This document shows positions 37,801 through 48,294 of a stretch of 64,000 nucleotides of DNA, one piece after another (positions within the stretch are counted from its first letter, which is position 1; every line of letters begins with the position of its first letter). Position numbers and translations under genes: made by a program. Source of the DNA: Engraulis encrasicolus (Eukaryota; Chordata; Actinopteri; Clupeiformes; Engraulidae); the NCBI RefSeq assembly GCF_034702125.1, contig NC_085865.1, forward strand, positions 48,216,194 to 48,280,193, given 5' to 3'. The notes under the pieces are model-generated. The model was not told the DNA's origin. It was given only the letters and a program-made list of their open reading frames with translations, and made no database searches.

Positions 37801-39344
37801 GCAGTGGTAAATCATCTAATAGAGCCTGGAGTAGGGCAGCACGATTATGGAAAAAAACAATCACGATTATTTGGGTCAAAATCATAATCACAATTATTGA
37901 TTTTTGCTGATTTTAAAAAAAAAATACAACAAAATGAAATATAACCAAGAATGAATTATATACAGGATGAGCAAAATGAAATGAATTGTAATAATCATGT
38001 AAAAGGAAACGGCATGAAACTTAGGTGAACAGATTTCTGGCCAGAAACACCAGCCTGTCCCTATGTCCTGGCTTCAAGGAGGCTCTCGAAGGTAGGTCGC
38101 TATTGCCACGATTAAATCACGATTGAAATCACGATTACGATATCACGATAATATCACGATTTTCGATTATTTTCGATTAATTGAGCAGCCATAGCCTGGA
38201 GTCCTCATTTTACTAGCTAAATGACACCTGTGGGCTCTCTATTAGCAGGTTTACCACTTCCTGTAGGTTAACTTAGCCAGGTTTACCACTTAACATTGTT
38301 CTTGGAATAGTAGGCCTACACAGGGCACCAAACACATTTTGGGTGCTTCGTAAGTAGTCCATTTAAAAACAAATGCTCCACACATAATAATCATTTGGAG
38401 AGGTTTCTGTTTCTGAGAGTTCAGGTTTTTCGCCTGGTGTTTAAGAGAACAGTGGAGGGATGGGATAAGGACATTCCCCAGTTAATGTACCATGGTGCTC
38501 AAGACCTGGCCAACAAACGTACAACGTATCAAAGGGACAGGGAGTAGGCCTAGGTCATGGCCAGGGGATGGAAGAGGAGGGGAAGTAGTGGGGCAGAAAG
38601 CTATAAATAGTCACATAGTAGCATCAAGAGAATGGGTGATATCTAAAGGGAAGCCGACAGGGGGGGGGCCCATTCAGATGATTTTGTCCAGGGCCCAGTC
38701 AAACCTGTCAGCGGCCTTGTGTAAAACAGTGTGGCATGATGGCAGGAACAGCAAAGTTGCAACTGTACTGTAATCCTTTTGATAAATGAGTAGGTAACAC
38801 TTCAGTTTAAGGGTACATTGCTTAAGTGTACATACCTCATTAGGCACAGTGGAATAACTAGTGTAACAACATGCAGCAGTGCTGTACTTACATCAGTGTA
38901 TTTATTTTCGATCTACATACCATAATTAAAATGTAATATGAAAGGTTTTATACGTATAACACTTTGCCAAAGTGGTGAATTCTCCAGGGAGGCAATGTGC
39001 TGGAATCAGGCAGAGGTACCCCTAATTCGTAGCATTGTGACTCAAAAGTGTCATTGTGTTTGCCACTGTGACAAAATTGTTTATACTGCATACCAACTTT
39101 GTCAAGCTGTACTTAGGGATGTGAATAGGCCTACCTACACAATCAGTGACCATGAAATGAAGAGCAGCCCAACATCTGATGGTGCAAATGATAGAGTTTT
39201 TGACTTGTACTGTATTTCTCATCCTTTAACCCACATTGTGTCCAGAGGCTGATTGCAACACAGTTACAGTTTTTCTCGACTGCTTACACACAATTTTGTG
39301 ATACCTTGAAAATGGCACAGAACATTTTTCCAAAAGGACAATAA

Positions 39345-39442
<98 letters not shown>

Positions 39443-40975
39443 AATCAATCAATCTATCTATATATTCAGAAAACTCTACACACAAATCCCAAAAAAAACC
39501 TACTCTATTCTAAAAAGGCAATTTTGTTGTCAAATGACAAACACTAGCCATTCATGAATTGACAATGAGACATTTGAACACTGATGTACATGTGGTAAAA
39601 TAATACACTCATGACCCACAGAATACCTTATTTTGTTCATTGCTCCACTTACTAGAGACGTAATATTTATGTCGTGAAATAGGCCTGCTGAAATAAAATT
39701 AAAATTCCACTCGGAGCACAGAGATGTGTGGCAACAAACTCATTTTTCAAACTTTATCCTGTAAAATATTGGGTAACATTAAAGTGATTTCTTGTAGGCC
39801 TATTAGGATTAGCATTCAGAAACTAGCAACTGACATCTACATGTATCAATATCACATGTAATGTGTGTTCTTATGGAGTGATGGGTGCTATAGTAAACAG
39901 GTATGAAATGAGATTGCCCACCATGTAATGAAGAAGTGCACATAGTATGGCAATTGTGTGTAAACAATTGAGAAATCTAACACTCGGGCACACATAGGCC
40001 AACTGTATTGGATGGAGGGAGCTGCTTCTTCGGTGTTTCTAACAGGACTTAGTTTAAGCTGAAGAGAAGTTATCCCAGAAATCTAAAGTGAGACAGGCCC
40101 TTACTAGTACCTCATACCTGAGGTTTTGGGCAGGGTGGTGCTAGTGGTAGGAACGTGATGTACTTTAAGACAGTGATATCTTCTTTTAACTGCTTGGTTG
40201 AACACACGTTGTTCAACCAAGCATCTTCCCACTATCACCCCAGGTAGACAGCTTGTTAGAAAGAGGATGGAAACGTAGAACCATGTGACAGAACACAAAA
40301 ATACAGTGCCAGTTGATCTGTTAGGGCTGGTCTTTTCCCTCATATCGCCTGAAGTTGACCTGATCATTAAAAAGTACATAGGATATATAATTTGAGGTTT
40401 AAAATATTCATTTTAACACACCGAACTGCTGTGCATTATTAAGTAGCCTAGAACATGTTATGTTGAGAGAAGAGGTAGACTATCCATGAAGAGCTGTGGT
40501 CTAGAAGAATAAAGACCAAAAATACTGTGGATTATGAAATGTTGCTTCATTATTGAGCAGCATGGTCATCAGCAGTGTAACATATTTTAATTAGGCCTAC
40601 CTCTTGTATTATTGATGTGCTTCCTTGAGGAGCGTCAAAGTACCATCCATCAGTGCATTGGGTCGTGTCGTTCAGCCCGTATGCTTCAATAGTCTCCAAG
40701 TCCAGGTCCACAGGTGTAAACATTGAGCAGCTGGAATAGTGTCCTGTGTCGTCCACGGGGATTGTCAGGTTCATTATTTGGTCGTGCGTCAAATTGGGCC
40801 CCACTTTCAAGATCCAATCTGTATTGCAGTGGTGACTGAACGGGAGACCGGTGAACACCTGGGAGAACATGTGGAAAGCGGTGAAGAAGTTGGGTATGCA
40901 TATTGCCAGAAGGAGCCGCACCTGAAAAGTTCCAAAATCCCCGATTTCGGTCAGTATCTCCCCGAAATTAACCAT
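28630..40975 (-). CDS. slc22a13: SLC22-family organic anion transporter, SLC22A13-like, copy B (9 exons, 532 codons, intact)
   Basis: Exons (- strand): 40601-40975, 37532-37635, 36105-36259, 34836-35004, 33742-33862, 33254-33348, 30770-30984, 30242-30350, 28630-28885. They sum to 1599 bases with all phases matching copy A. Same predicted fold and membrane role as copy A, about 90% identical (roughly 52 differences by eye). Differences of note: four extra residues (G-H-Y-S) in the outer loop after V-D-D-T; in the last exon [12 protein letters not shown] where A has G in place of W and R; a different C-tail (S-P-E-K-E) caused by a 4-base length difference. Exon 6 uses a weaker GTCAGT donor. Five-prime sequence is interrupted by a transposon. 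Oriented head-to-tail with copy A and directly downstream of oxsr1. Confidence 0.92.
29106..30216. mobile_element. DNA element with ~28-bp inverted ends, copy B intron 8
   Basis: 'cgtctcaaaaagattgggtg' near 29115 is inverted at about 30188-30212 ('caaatctttttgagacg'). A hAT-like remnant ('ggcctggacaatttttcgat', about 29263) is nested within. Not present in unit A. Confidence 0.5.
30242..30350 (-). CDS. slc22a13: slc22a13 copy B exon 8
   Basis: [15 protein letters not shown] to A-E-L-Y-P-T-V-M-R, donor GTAAGT. Confidence 0.9.
30770..30984 (-). CDS. slc22a13: slc22a13 copy B exon 7
   Basis: [17 protein letters not shown] to P-A-I-P-E-G, donor GTACTT. Eight residues differ from copy A. Confidence 0.9.
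31005..31462. mobile_element. hAT-like element, copy B intron 6
   Basis: TAGGGCTGTTACGATTAAAC at the left, inverted TAGGGCTGTCCTAAACGATT at the right. The 8-bp flanks AAGACAAG and AAGAAAAG differ at one base. Copy A shows the empty site ('ttcaagacaaggacag'). Confidence 0.75.
31603..31920. mobile_element. MITE family 1, copy c
   Basis: AAGGTACACTGTGCAAG to CACAGTGTACCTTTAAAG. Abuts copy d. Confidence 0.65.
31918..32378. mobile_element. MITE family 1, copy d (interrupted)
   Basis: AAGGGACACTGTGTGAG to CTCAGTGTACCTTTAAG. Interrupted at 31968-32118 by a retroposed insert flanked by 17-bp direct repeats. Confidence 0.65.
31968..32118 (+). mobile_element. Small retroposed insert with hammerhead-ribozyme-like fold
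   Basis: A 151-bp insert between direct repeats TTCCAGAATTCATGCTA (31951-31967, 32119-32135). At 31975-32014: stem TTGCAC/GTGCAA enclosing TTGAAAAA, a GGAC-GAAG-GTCC hairpin and GAAACGTC. This is the arrangement of a hammerhead, but the CUGANGA core box is degenerate. A Penelope-type or SINE-like origin is inferred, not shown. Confidence 0.45.
32560..33050. repeat. Inverted-repeat stretch rich in 'ataatgcat' motifs, copy B intron 6
   Basis: 'aggctgcctgatggggct' (about 32567) is inverted near 32813-32832. The outer part ends 'catagaaagtgttaccc', a common terminus of fish non-autonomous elements. No exon. Confidence 0.4.
33254..33348 (-). CDS. slc22a13: slc22a13 copy B exon 6
   Basis: [16 protein letters not shown]; donor GTCAGT. 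Confidence 0.9.
33414..33591. mobile_element. MITE with GCTACGTTTACATGA ends
   Basis: Left GCTACGTTTACATGA, right TCATGTAAACGTAG (inverted). AT-rich interior. Copy B intron 5 only. Confidence 0.6.
33600..33655. repeat. (CATC)n/(CGTC)n microsatellite
   Basis: Tandem CATC/CGTC units. The copy A counterpart is split by an element. Confidence 0.85.
33742..33862 (-). CDS. slc22a13: slc22a13 copy B exon 5
   Basis: [18 protein letters not shown] to P-E-K-L-L-D-Q, donor GTGCTT. Confidence 0.9.
33960..34268 (+). mobile_element. tRNA-derived SINE (V-SINE type), copy 1
   Basis: tRNA-like head 'ggtaagcggttagggcgtca' with a B-box-like GGTTTGACTCCCG, then the conserved centre 'gactgaggtaccctgag' and the tail 'aatgcaatttcgttgtgtgc'. 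Carries a short (TG)n expansion. Same family at 35596-35895 and 57775-58055. Confidence 0.8.
34330..34520 (+). repeat. Dispersed fish repeat ('ttatccaaagggacttagag')
   Basis: Contains 'ggttaggtgccttgctcac' and 'gtgggatttgaacctgcaa', a phrase common in teleost interspersed repeats. Copy A keeps only its two ends (about 16205-16290). Confidence 0.55.
34528..34702. mobile_element. MITE with 22-bp perfect inverted ends
   Basis: AAAGGGGTATGCCACTATTT near the left, its exact inverse at 34681-34702. Copy A lacks it. Confidence 0.7.
34836..35004 (-). CDS. slc22a13: slc22a13 copy B exon 4
   Basis: [18 protein letters not shown] to V-L-L-G-V-H-Y-W, donor GTAGGC. Confidence 0.9.
35070..36000 (-). repeat. 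Array of at least six partial exon 4 copies with acceptors (copy B intron 3)
   Basis: Units at about 35070-35131, 35149-35212, 35241-35301, 35369-35432, 35460-35520 and 35938-36000. Each matches the complement of the first ~57 bases of exon 4 plus the TATAG/TGTAG acceptor, and each stops before the middle of the exon. Units 3 and 5 are identical and 219 bases apart. A SINE (35596-35895) splits the array. No unit has a full exon or an equivalent of the true exon 4 donor. Confidence 0.8.
35596..35895 (+). mobile_element. tRNA-derived SINE (V-SINE type), copy 2
   Basis: Box B is GGTTCGACTCCC; the centre 'gactgaggtaccctgagcat' is intact. Inserted within the exon 4 repeat array. Confidence 0.85.
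36105..36259 (-). CDS. slc22a13: slc22a13 copy B exon 3
   Basis: [16 protein letters not shown] to M-N-A-F-V-L, donor GTAGGT. Confidence 0.9.
36354..36670. mobile_element. Foldback element (near-palindrome, 317 bp)
   Basis: Arms of about 150 bases around a centre at about 36505 ('ggcattctttgcc'); ends GGCAACACTTTACTTGAC and GTCAAGTAAAGTGTTACC. Copy A has uninterrupted sequence here. Confidence 0.8.
37111..37465. mobile_element. MITE family 1, copy e
   Basis: TTAAAGGTACACCGTGTAAG to CACAGTGTACCATTAA; copy B intron 2, about 65 bases from exon 2. Confidence 0.65.
37532..37635 (-). CDS. slc22a13: slc22a13 copy B exon 2
   Basis: [21 protein letters not shown] to G-P-M-A-D, donor GTAAGG. Confidence 0.9.
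37832..38193. mobile_element. hAT-like element with perfect 8-bp target duplication
   Basis: TAGGGCAGCACGATTATGG to ATTGAGCAGCCATA; flanks GCCTGGAG at 37824-37831 and 38194-38201. Interior has repeated 'atcacgatta' motifs. Inserted in an older repeat. Confidence 0.8.
39343..39462. repeat. (CTAT)n microsatellite, about 120 bp
   Basis: Tandem CTAT units ending in (CAAT)n; copy B intron 1. Confidence 0.95.
40601..40975 (-). CDS. slc22a13: slc22a13 copy B exon 1 (start codon)
   Basis: ATG at 40973-40975; [15 protein letters not shown] to T-S-I-I-Q-E before GTAGGC. Contains the four-residue loop insertion relative to copy A. Confidence 0.92.
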
Positions 40976-41102
40976 CTTCTCCGCAGCTAGTACCGGTGGA
41001 CTAAACGCCTTCCCGTGTCAATCAAAACTCCTGGTTTAGAACTCAACCATCAAGATTCAAACATGCTAGAGAATGAAATACTGGCGCGTCGCTCAATTTG
41101 TA
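40976..41102 (-). promoter_or_regulatory. Proximal 5' flank of slc22a13 copy B
   Basis: Retains 'ccttcccgtgtcaatcaaaa' and 'actggcgcgtcgctc' shared with copy A. The rest of the shared upstream blocks resume at 41880. Confidence 0.45.
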
Positions 41103-41879
41103 GGGTAGACTGAGTACAGTTGGGTACACTTTTATTTTTGTCCCCTTCCACGCAGAAATTAGACCATTAAAAGGTCCTAAAAAGAAAGTTGTTTTGGACA
41201 GAACATATTTTCAGGATGTGGGCAAATATATAATCAAGGAATTATATCTCTAGGATGTTTAATGTTTATGTAATTAATCAAACAAAAAAGGTGCACTTTT
41301 GTCCCTACTGTACCCTAGCTAAAAAACGGTGGGGTACAGTTGAGACATAGCAGAGTACAGTTGAGACACCATTCTAATCAATGGGAGGTAATAGCCATGG
41401 GAGCTAATAGCATGGCCGATAGCAAAATACTGTACTCAACTGTACCCGTTAGCATCTTTACATTGGTTTTACATAGTGAAATTAGCACTACAGGCTAGCG
41501 TCTAAACTGTCCCCTTCTGGCCAGATCACACATTGATAAAGATATTAAAATGCTTTTAACTGTTATGATGTCAGGAAATATATCTGCTTTTAGAGCACAT
41601 ATCATGGATTGCAATCATGTAACTTATATCAAGAGGATAACTACTGGTCATTAGATATTCATTTTTGAAGGAACCTGGTGAGGTAAATCTGACCTGTCGA
41701 AAACAGCATTTTCCCAATATCTTTGGATCTGCGTTCTGTGCTGGTTTCAAATTTCCCATGATCAAGGAGGATATCGATGCGCATGTCCACAGCAAAAATT
41801 AGATCAGAGTTACGTTGTTATCCAGAGATATTTGGTTTGTCTAAACTGTACCCTGTACTCAACTGTACTCAGTCTACCC
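41103..41879. mobile_element. 777-bp DNA transposon in the copy B promoter region
   Basis: Inverted ends GGGTAGACTGAGTACAGTTG; flanked by TA (41101-41102, 41880-41881). Copy A has the continuous site (TTTGTACCCTCCAGG, about 24577). No transposase; the interior repeats 'gtacagttgagaca' motifs. About 128 bases from the start codon. Confidence 0.85.
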
Positions 41880-42856
41880 TACCCTACAGGTATCCCAAAA
41901 GCAGTAGCCTAATTGGTTAACAAAAGCTGCGCGCCTTGTGACGCTTGAAGAAAATTGAGAGATGACAACTTTATTGCGCTGGGCGTTCCACCTGGCATCT
42001 GGGTAAATAAGCACACAAAAGCACAACGGTAGTTCAATCAGCCAATCTCACAGCTGCGCGTTTGACTTACCCCCCTCCCAACTGTAGTCCATTGCGCACG
42101 AGTGACTGGAAGGTTAACAACTACTTAGTAAACACTTTATCTAAGCCGTCTGACATCCACATATCACAATCCAAACACGGCATTGGCCATTTACTTGTGC
42201 TACAAGTAACAAAGTGGCTACCTTTCCCCCAAAGAAGGCCCTATACTGTATTTTGCGCTATTCTAAATAATGGATCAATCAATTTTAAGTGGGTTGGGTA
42301 TACTGAAATTCCTGAGATTTTGAAGTGGGTATACTATACCTGAGTTCTACGTAGACTAGGCCTACACCACTGGATTCAAGCCAACTACTTATTATTCAGG
42401 TCTTTTGAGGCAGTAAAAGGGATGTGACTGCGCACAATCATCATCATGCGCAAAACTCAGTTTCCACAGAGAGGTGGGCTGTGATTAAAACTCATTGAAC
42501 ATTTGCATCATTCACACAACCTCTACTAAGGACCACCATCACGTTTTGTATCAAAACTTTAACACGCTGTTTGACACCCATCATACGCAAAATTGGACAA
42601 ACTGCGCAACACTTTGAGGGACACTCAAAGTAATGTTGATGAAGGCAGCCTGGGGTAGCAAGCCACAGCAATGTTTTTTTTTATTTATTTATTTTTTTTC
42701 TCAGCAATCCTCCATGTCCAGAGCTGAGAGCCAACAGTGACGTCTTCTCCTTCACTTAGTTGTTGTTGGAAAAACAGGAAAAAAAACAAGAACCAGGCCA
42801 AGCAAGTCAGGACACAAAAGGGAAGGTTCTGCAGAGAACAGCTGATATGTTCATTC

Positions 42857-42862
42857 TTTATT
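42857..42862 (-). terminator. Poly(A) signal AATAAA, distal end of oxsr1
   Basis: Context 'aatcaataaagaatgaacat' on the - strand, conserved in the duplicated copy at 25304-25309. Confidence 0.5.
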
Positions 42863-43717
42863 GATTAAAAATAATCAGAAACATGCTTGGAAGTCCAAAA
42901 CCAACAAAAAAGGAGCAGATTTAAGAATGAGTCAAAGTGAAAATAAAAATATATGAAATTTAAATATTTTACAGTTCTGAGTTATTGCCTACAACAAATC
43001 AATATGTGAAGGGCCTCTGTTCCCAGTTTCTACAGTACAGATAGTACTGTTTTTATGCACTTAAGATATAATTCAGCATAAGTGACAAGCTGACAAGATA
43101 TGTGAAGATACAGCAAAACAAACATTAAAAACATAATTGTTGAATGCAGGGTTCAATGCACTTTGTCCACCTGTGGCAATACAGAGAGAGAGAAAAAAAT
43201 TCAATGGCACTCAATGCTGACATGTTGACACACGCTGCATGATATTGTCCGAGATTTGGAATTTGGTCTGGTTTCCAAAAGAGAGAAAAAACAAGCAAAA
43301 AAAAGAAAAAGAAAAGAAAAACCTTGTGCACGTTCGCTTCTGTTGAACTGCTCTTTCTGAAGGAAAACTGCCCGTCGAGGACAGAACATCCTCTGACAAG
43401 GAAACCATATCCCAAAGCCAAAGAGGGTTTTTTAAACCAAGGATTAATGTACCTATAAATAATCAATCATATTGTTCAAATAGGCCAAAGTAGGCATCAC
43501 AGAATTATCATTGGAGACGCCGAAAAGAACAGCATGGGCAAGAAGTGGGGGCTGGAGAGAGATTAGGCCTCGGCATTCTGAGGATTGAGAAATGGACCAC
43601 CCAATGTCTTACTTATGGTCAAGACAGAGCTGCAGAGAACCAAACAACACCAATGATGGGCACAGTCCAATGAGCTGTCTGCAGAGGCATGGCCAGAACT
43701 AAGTAGAAACCCATAAG

Positions 43718-43718
<1 letters not shown>

Positions 43719-43792
<74 letters not shown>

Positions 43793-43803
43793 GCGTGTGC
43801 GTA
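43719..43803. repeat. (GT)n microsatellite
   Basis: GT/GC run inside the presumed oxsr1 3' UTR, just outside the duplicated unit. Confidence 0.95.
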
Positions 43804-43980
43804 ACTCTTTGTGTGTGTGTGTGGAATCTATGTTCAACTCATGATTAGGAAAGCCTTTTCTCTCCAACCACCCCCTTTACAAGAGCATTACGTGGAGAGA
43901 ACAGACAGAGTGTACTGCACATTAATGGGTATCACCACTTAACCCCTCCACACACATATAGATAGACCTGTTGCTCAATT

Positions 43981-44076
43981 AAAGAGAGAGAGGGAGAGAG
44001 AGATAGAGAGAGAGCGAGAGGGAGAGAGAGGGAGAGCGAGAGGGAGAGAGAGAGAGGGAGGGGGAGAGAGAGAGAG

Positions 44077-44130
<54 letters not shown>

Positions 44131-44199
44131 GGAGGGAGAGAGAGAGAGCGAGAGAGAGAGGGAGGGGGAGAGAGAGAGAGGGAGAGAGAGGGAGAGAGA

Positions 44200-44245
<46 letters not shown>
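43981..44245. repeat. Imperfect (GA)n tract, about 265 bp
   Basis: Purine-only run with a few GC and GGG interruptions; polypyrimidine on the oxsr1 mRNA. Confidence 0.95.
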
Positions 44246-44246
<1 letters not shown>

Positions 44247-45041
44247 AGAGACAGAGGCCCTTTCTCAATCCAGCAGATTCAACAATCCGACTCCTCTGCT
44301 GCTCTTGGCTGCATACAGGTGGACACACTCCTCCCAAAACGCGAATCGTAATCTTTACCAATCAGACCTGCTTAAGATGACACAAATCTTTATCAAAGGC
44401 AGAGAGATATTGAAAAGGAAAAGAAACAAAAGATAAAACAAGAAAAAAACAAAAAGCTCAAACTTGCATGGTGTCCTTTAAAGCAATTTCTCCTTCAAAC
44501 AAACGTCACCACCACCCTCTTAAACTCCCCCACCCCCAAAGGACACGAAGGCAAAGAGTGAAACACCCAGTATAAAAACAAATCTAAACAGAAGTTCTCA
44601 TTATGTACATACTAGAGAGGTTAAATCAAGAAATTGCTTCACCCATTTGAGCAAATGCACGCACAACTTTTTTTCTTCCTTCTTCTGAACACATTTGAAA
44701 GGAAAGGAAAGAAAAAAAAATCAACAGAGAAGACACAGCTGACACCAACATACAAACACACATTTTTTTTGTTTTTTTTCATCATACACAACACTTGTGG
44801 CTTCAGTTACTTAGCTGTAAAACTTTTTTTTTGATTTACATAGCTTTGTTTTCTTTTTTCTTTTTTAAATAGATCATTGCGAGAACTACAGGACAATCCA
44901 TTAACGGCATTGCAAGAGCGCTAAAACAAAACAAAAAGAAAAATCCAGAGGACAAAGCTGTGAGTATAGTTAAGACTACAGAAACGGTGTTGTATTTTGT
45001 CTGTGAGAAAAAAAACATGTCTGGAAAAAGTACAGATCTGA

Positions 45042-45122
<81 letters not shown>

Positions 45123-45141
45123 TGTGTGTATGTGTGTGTTT
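45042..45141. repeat. (TG)n microsatellite in the oxsr1 3' UTR
   Basis: About 80 bases of perfect TG followed by TG-rich sequence; (CA)n in the mRNA. Confidence 0.95.
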
Positions 45142-45950
45142 AAAATCTTTGTGCATGTCCGTTTTTTTTAAACTAAGCTACGTGCAGGCTAGGCTACGCT
45201 ATGACACTTGACAGGAAGCGATATCTCAATCTGCTGTGAGGCATCATCACCACTGAATGCTACTTCATTGATTTGAAGACAAATAAAATCACCAGAGTTA
45301 CGTTTTTTTCTTTCTTGTAAATCACTGAACCTAATATGAATTCATCAGTTCGTTACCAACCCGATCAAGCTCATCAAGTCACTTAATCTCAGAAACAAAC
45401 CAATGGTATATAATCGCTAACAACCAGTACAGGGGTACTACTCTAAAATGATGAAACGGAAACAAATTCAACAGAAAAGCATAACCTAACTGTAACCTAC
45501 GCATCTAGTCCAACGTAGCAGATGGATAACCTAGTGCAGCTCGGACTGTTTGGAAGAGCCCAGGGCCCAGGGGCCTATACTAAGGCCTATACCAGGTTAC
45601 GTTAGGCGGAAAATCATCTAATAGAAGAGCTCTGAGTTCTCAATTTCTTAAGAAAATGAGGACTCCAGGCTCTTCTATTCGGTGATTTAGCTCTTAACTT
45701 AACCTGGTTCACTCCTGAACCAGCTTCCTAGTATATCTCTCTGGACACAGGGCCCATGTCTTTACTGTGCTAGGGGCTGTGGTCTAGCAGTGAACTACAG
45801 CAGTGGTTAACAAGGAGTCTGCCAGATCCCCCCCCCAGATCCCATCGGAGTCTGGCCCAGACCCGGCTGACATTGGGGCCTTGTCTGATACCATGGCAGC
45901 TACCTCTGGGCAAGATCCCAGCTGGAACGTTACCGAAGGGGTCAGCTGGC

Positions 45951-45952
<2 letters not shown>

Positions 45953-46019
<67 letters not shown>

Positions 46020-46026
46020 TGTGTGT
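45953..46026. repeat. (TG)n microsatellite in the oxsr1 3' UTR
   Basis: Perfect TG run of about 60 bases. Confidence 0.95.
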
Positions 46027-46518
46027 CCATGTTTGCGTCAGGTAACCATAGGCCAAGCCAACAAAACTAAGAAGACTTGTGTGTGTGGATTTAACTGACC
46101 GATTTTGAACTGCCGTGCATGAGGTGTGTAAGTCTTGGCTGCTAAGGAGAACTATCTGTCTTTACTGTATACTGCGGCTGTGTCATGTCTTGCAGATCTG
46201 ACAAAGTGATAAAAATGCTCCGTTGTTTTAGCATGGTTGGTTGGTTCACCTCTGGCATGGAACAGAAAAAAGAGGCATTAAAAGTTTGACTTTCAGTAAT
46301 TGAAACCACATTCGCTCATATTCAGAAATTCGAAAGCGCCACAATTCATCCGGGTGAAACAAGAGACACCCCTATACATGCATTCAGTAGTTCTGTTGAA
46401 GAATAAGGCATTATAACAATTCTTTTTTTTTCTTTAAACCAGGACTTGAGGGCATTTAGTTGAGATTGTGCAAAATGTACCACGTTTCAGAAAGAAAAAG
46501 AAAGGATAAATGAGAGAG

Positions 46519-46526
<8 letters not shown>

Positions 46527-46582
<56 letters not shown>
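46527..46582. repeat. (GA)n microsatellite in the oxsr1 3' UTR
   Basis: Perfect GA run of about 55 bases; (CU)n in the mRNA. Confidence 0.95.
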
Positions 46583-46586
<4 letters not shown>

Positions 46587-46981
46587 TAAAAGACAAGATC
46601 ATAGACTCTATATCTGGTTGGTGTTGAGAATTGCATCCTTCTTCTAGACATATGCTGTAAACTTTTTTGGTGAGATTCCTATGAGAGAGTTATGGGTTCT
46701 GGTTTACATACGCCATCGTCTTCCACCACCTCCTCCATGTTGTCGAAGTGACATGGTCATGTCCTATGGGGGACACAGACTGTGACGAAACGGATCTGTT
46801 TTTTTTTTCTCTTTGGCAGCAGTGGTTTCTTTAGGGCCATCCACAAAAATGCATCATTTTTTTTGTCATTCTTCTATAGTTTGTTTTTTTGTTTTGTTTG
46901 TTTGTTTGTTGTTTTTTTTTTTTTGTCTTTTTTCACATTTTTTAGGCAAGTCACGGTCCCGCTTCGTCCGGTTCTGGAGGT

Positions 46982-47056
46982 CTAGCTGATGCTCAACTGG
47001 GCAAATCCCATTAGCTTGACATCATCGGGGATCTCGGAACCCTCCACGCCAGAAGC
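46982..47056 (-). CDS. oxsr1: oxsr1 last coding exon
   Basis: CCAG acceptor, A-S-G-V-E-G-S-E-I-P-D-D-V-K-L-M-G-F-A-Q, L-S-I-S, TAG at 46982-46984. Confidence 0.93.
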   Translation of the reverse strand, partial: ASGVEGSEIPDDVKLMGFAQLSIS

Positions 47057-48198
47057 CTGGAAGGGACAAACAGAGCGAGTCCATATTAACATTCTTTTTG
47101 ATGCTAGAGAAGAGTCACACTGCACATTGTTGCAGTGGTAATCGAAGACTTACAGAAAAGGACCACATACATGCAGTAGATGAATTTTAAAGGAGCAGTT
47201 CACCTCATTTCAGGAAATTGCTCATACGTAGTAACGCCCTGATATAATATGATAATGTTACGAATAACTTTTTCTCTGTGTTTGCATTGCCTAGTCTAAC
47301 TGTATTAAGGGTAGCAATGGAAGTCTATGGTAACTAATACAACATAATCAAATGTATTTTTAAACCACTTTATTTTTATTTTTTTTAATTCACTGGTGCA
47401 AAACAGCTACATAATTCCATCCAGTGATCACTTGTGGCTTGACGCTAATGGTACCATTTACTTTCAGTGACTATACTAAGCTATGCTAATTATTCTAATA
47501 ATAATACATCTAAGTACTTAACACACTGAGAATAAAGTATGCACACATTCAGATGTAATATTCTGAAAAACTACAAATATGTGAAAATAAAAAAGGGTGG
47601 ACTGTTCCTTTAAATTTGCGAACAAACAGTTAGTCTAACACTGAATAACTTTGCAGTTGTAAACATGTGTTGTTTTGTTCTGTCCACTTACCAGCTTGAA
47701 AGTGACATTTTTATTGGTTTGAGGCTCGTCGACAATTTTCTGCAGGTTAGCAGCAACTGAAAAGCAGAAGACTGGCATGAGCAAAAAAAATCTCAAACTA
47801 AATTTTATTATTATAACATTTTCATGATATATCAAAATGCTATCAGAGAGAATAGAGGAAGAATCTTACAATCTCTGATGTTATCTCTGTAATTTTGTAA
47901 TATTTTTAATGAAACTGTTATCCTTCTAATATTTTTGTCATCATATCTTTACACTGTATTGTATGCATCTCATTATTCCTCTTTGTATTTGAAAAATTAC
48001 GTCAACAGACCTACATTACAAGCAAACTGTTTTCTGACTGACAGACACAGCAGCATACAGACTTGAGTCACTGCACAAATCAGATAATGCATCAACATGA
48101 ATGCGTTGGTCTGGCTCCAGGATACTGACCTATGACTAAGTCTCTCCCATCCACCAAGCCAGCCGTCACCAGCTCCTGAGACACCCCATCAGCCGTGT

Positions 48199-48294
<96 letters not shown>

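Larger units (their letters stand above)
25862..43535. repeat. Tandem duplication unit B (about 17.7 kb, carries slc22a13 copy B)
   Basis: Direct repeat of 7385-25858. The junction with unit A is at about 25858-25862, at the shared trinucleotide-scale sequence TTTG/TTGT. Confidence 0.85.
42857..46981 (-). other. oxsr1: Probable oxsr1 3' UTR (about 4.1 kb)
   Basis: From the stop codon to the only AATAAA that I found on the - strand. On the mRNA strand it holds long (CU)n and (CA)n runs. The duplicated piece in unit A covers its distal ~0.7 kb plus flank. Earlier poly(A) sites with variant hexamers cannot be excluded. Confidence 0.55.

Noticed and set aside
39343..39462. CRISPR-like array
   Set aside because: Plain (CTAT)n microsatellite with no spacers.
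43975..44361. Ser/Leu-repeat protein across the (GA)n tract
   Set aside because: Artefact of the repeat; lies in the presumed 3' UTR.
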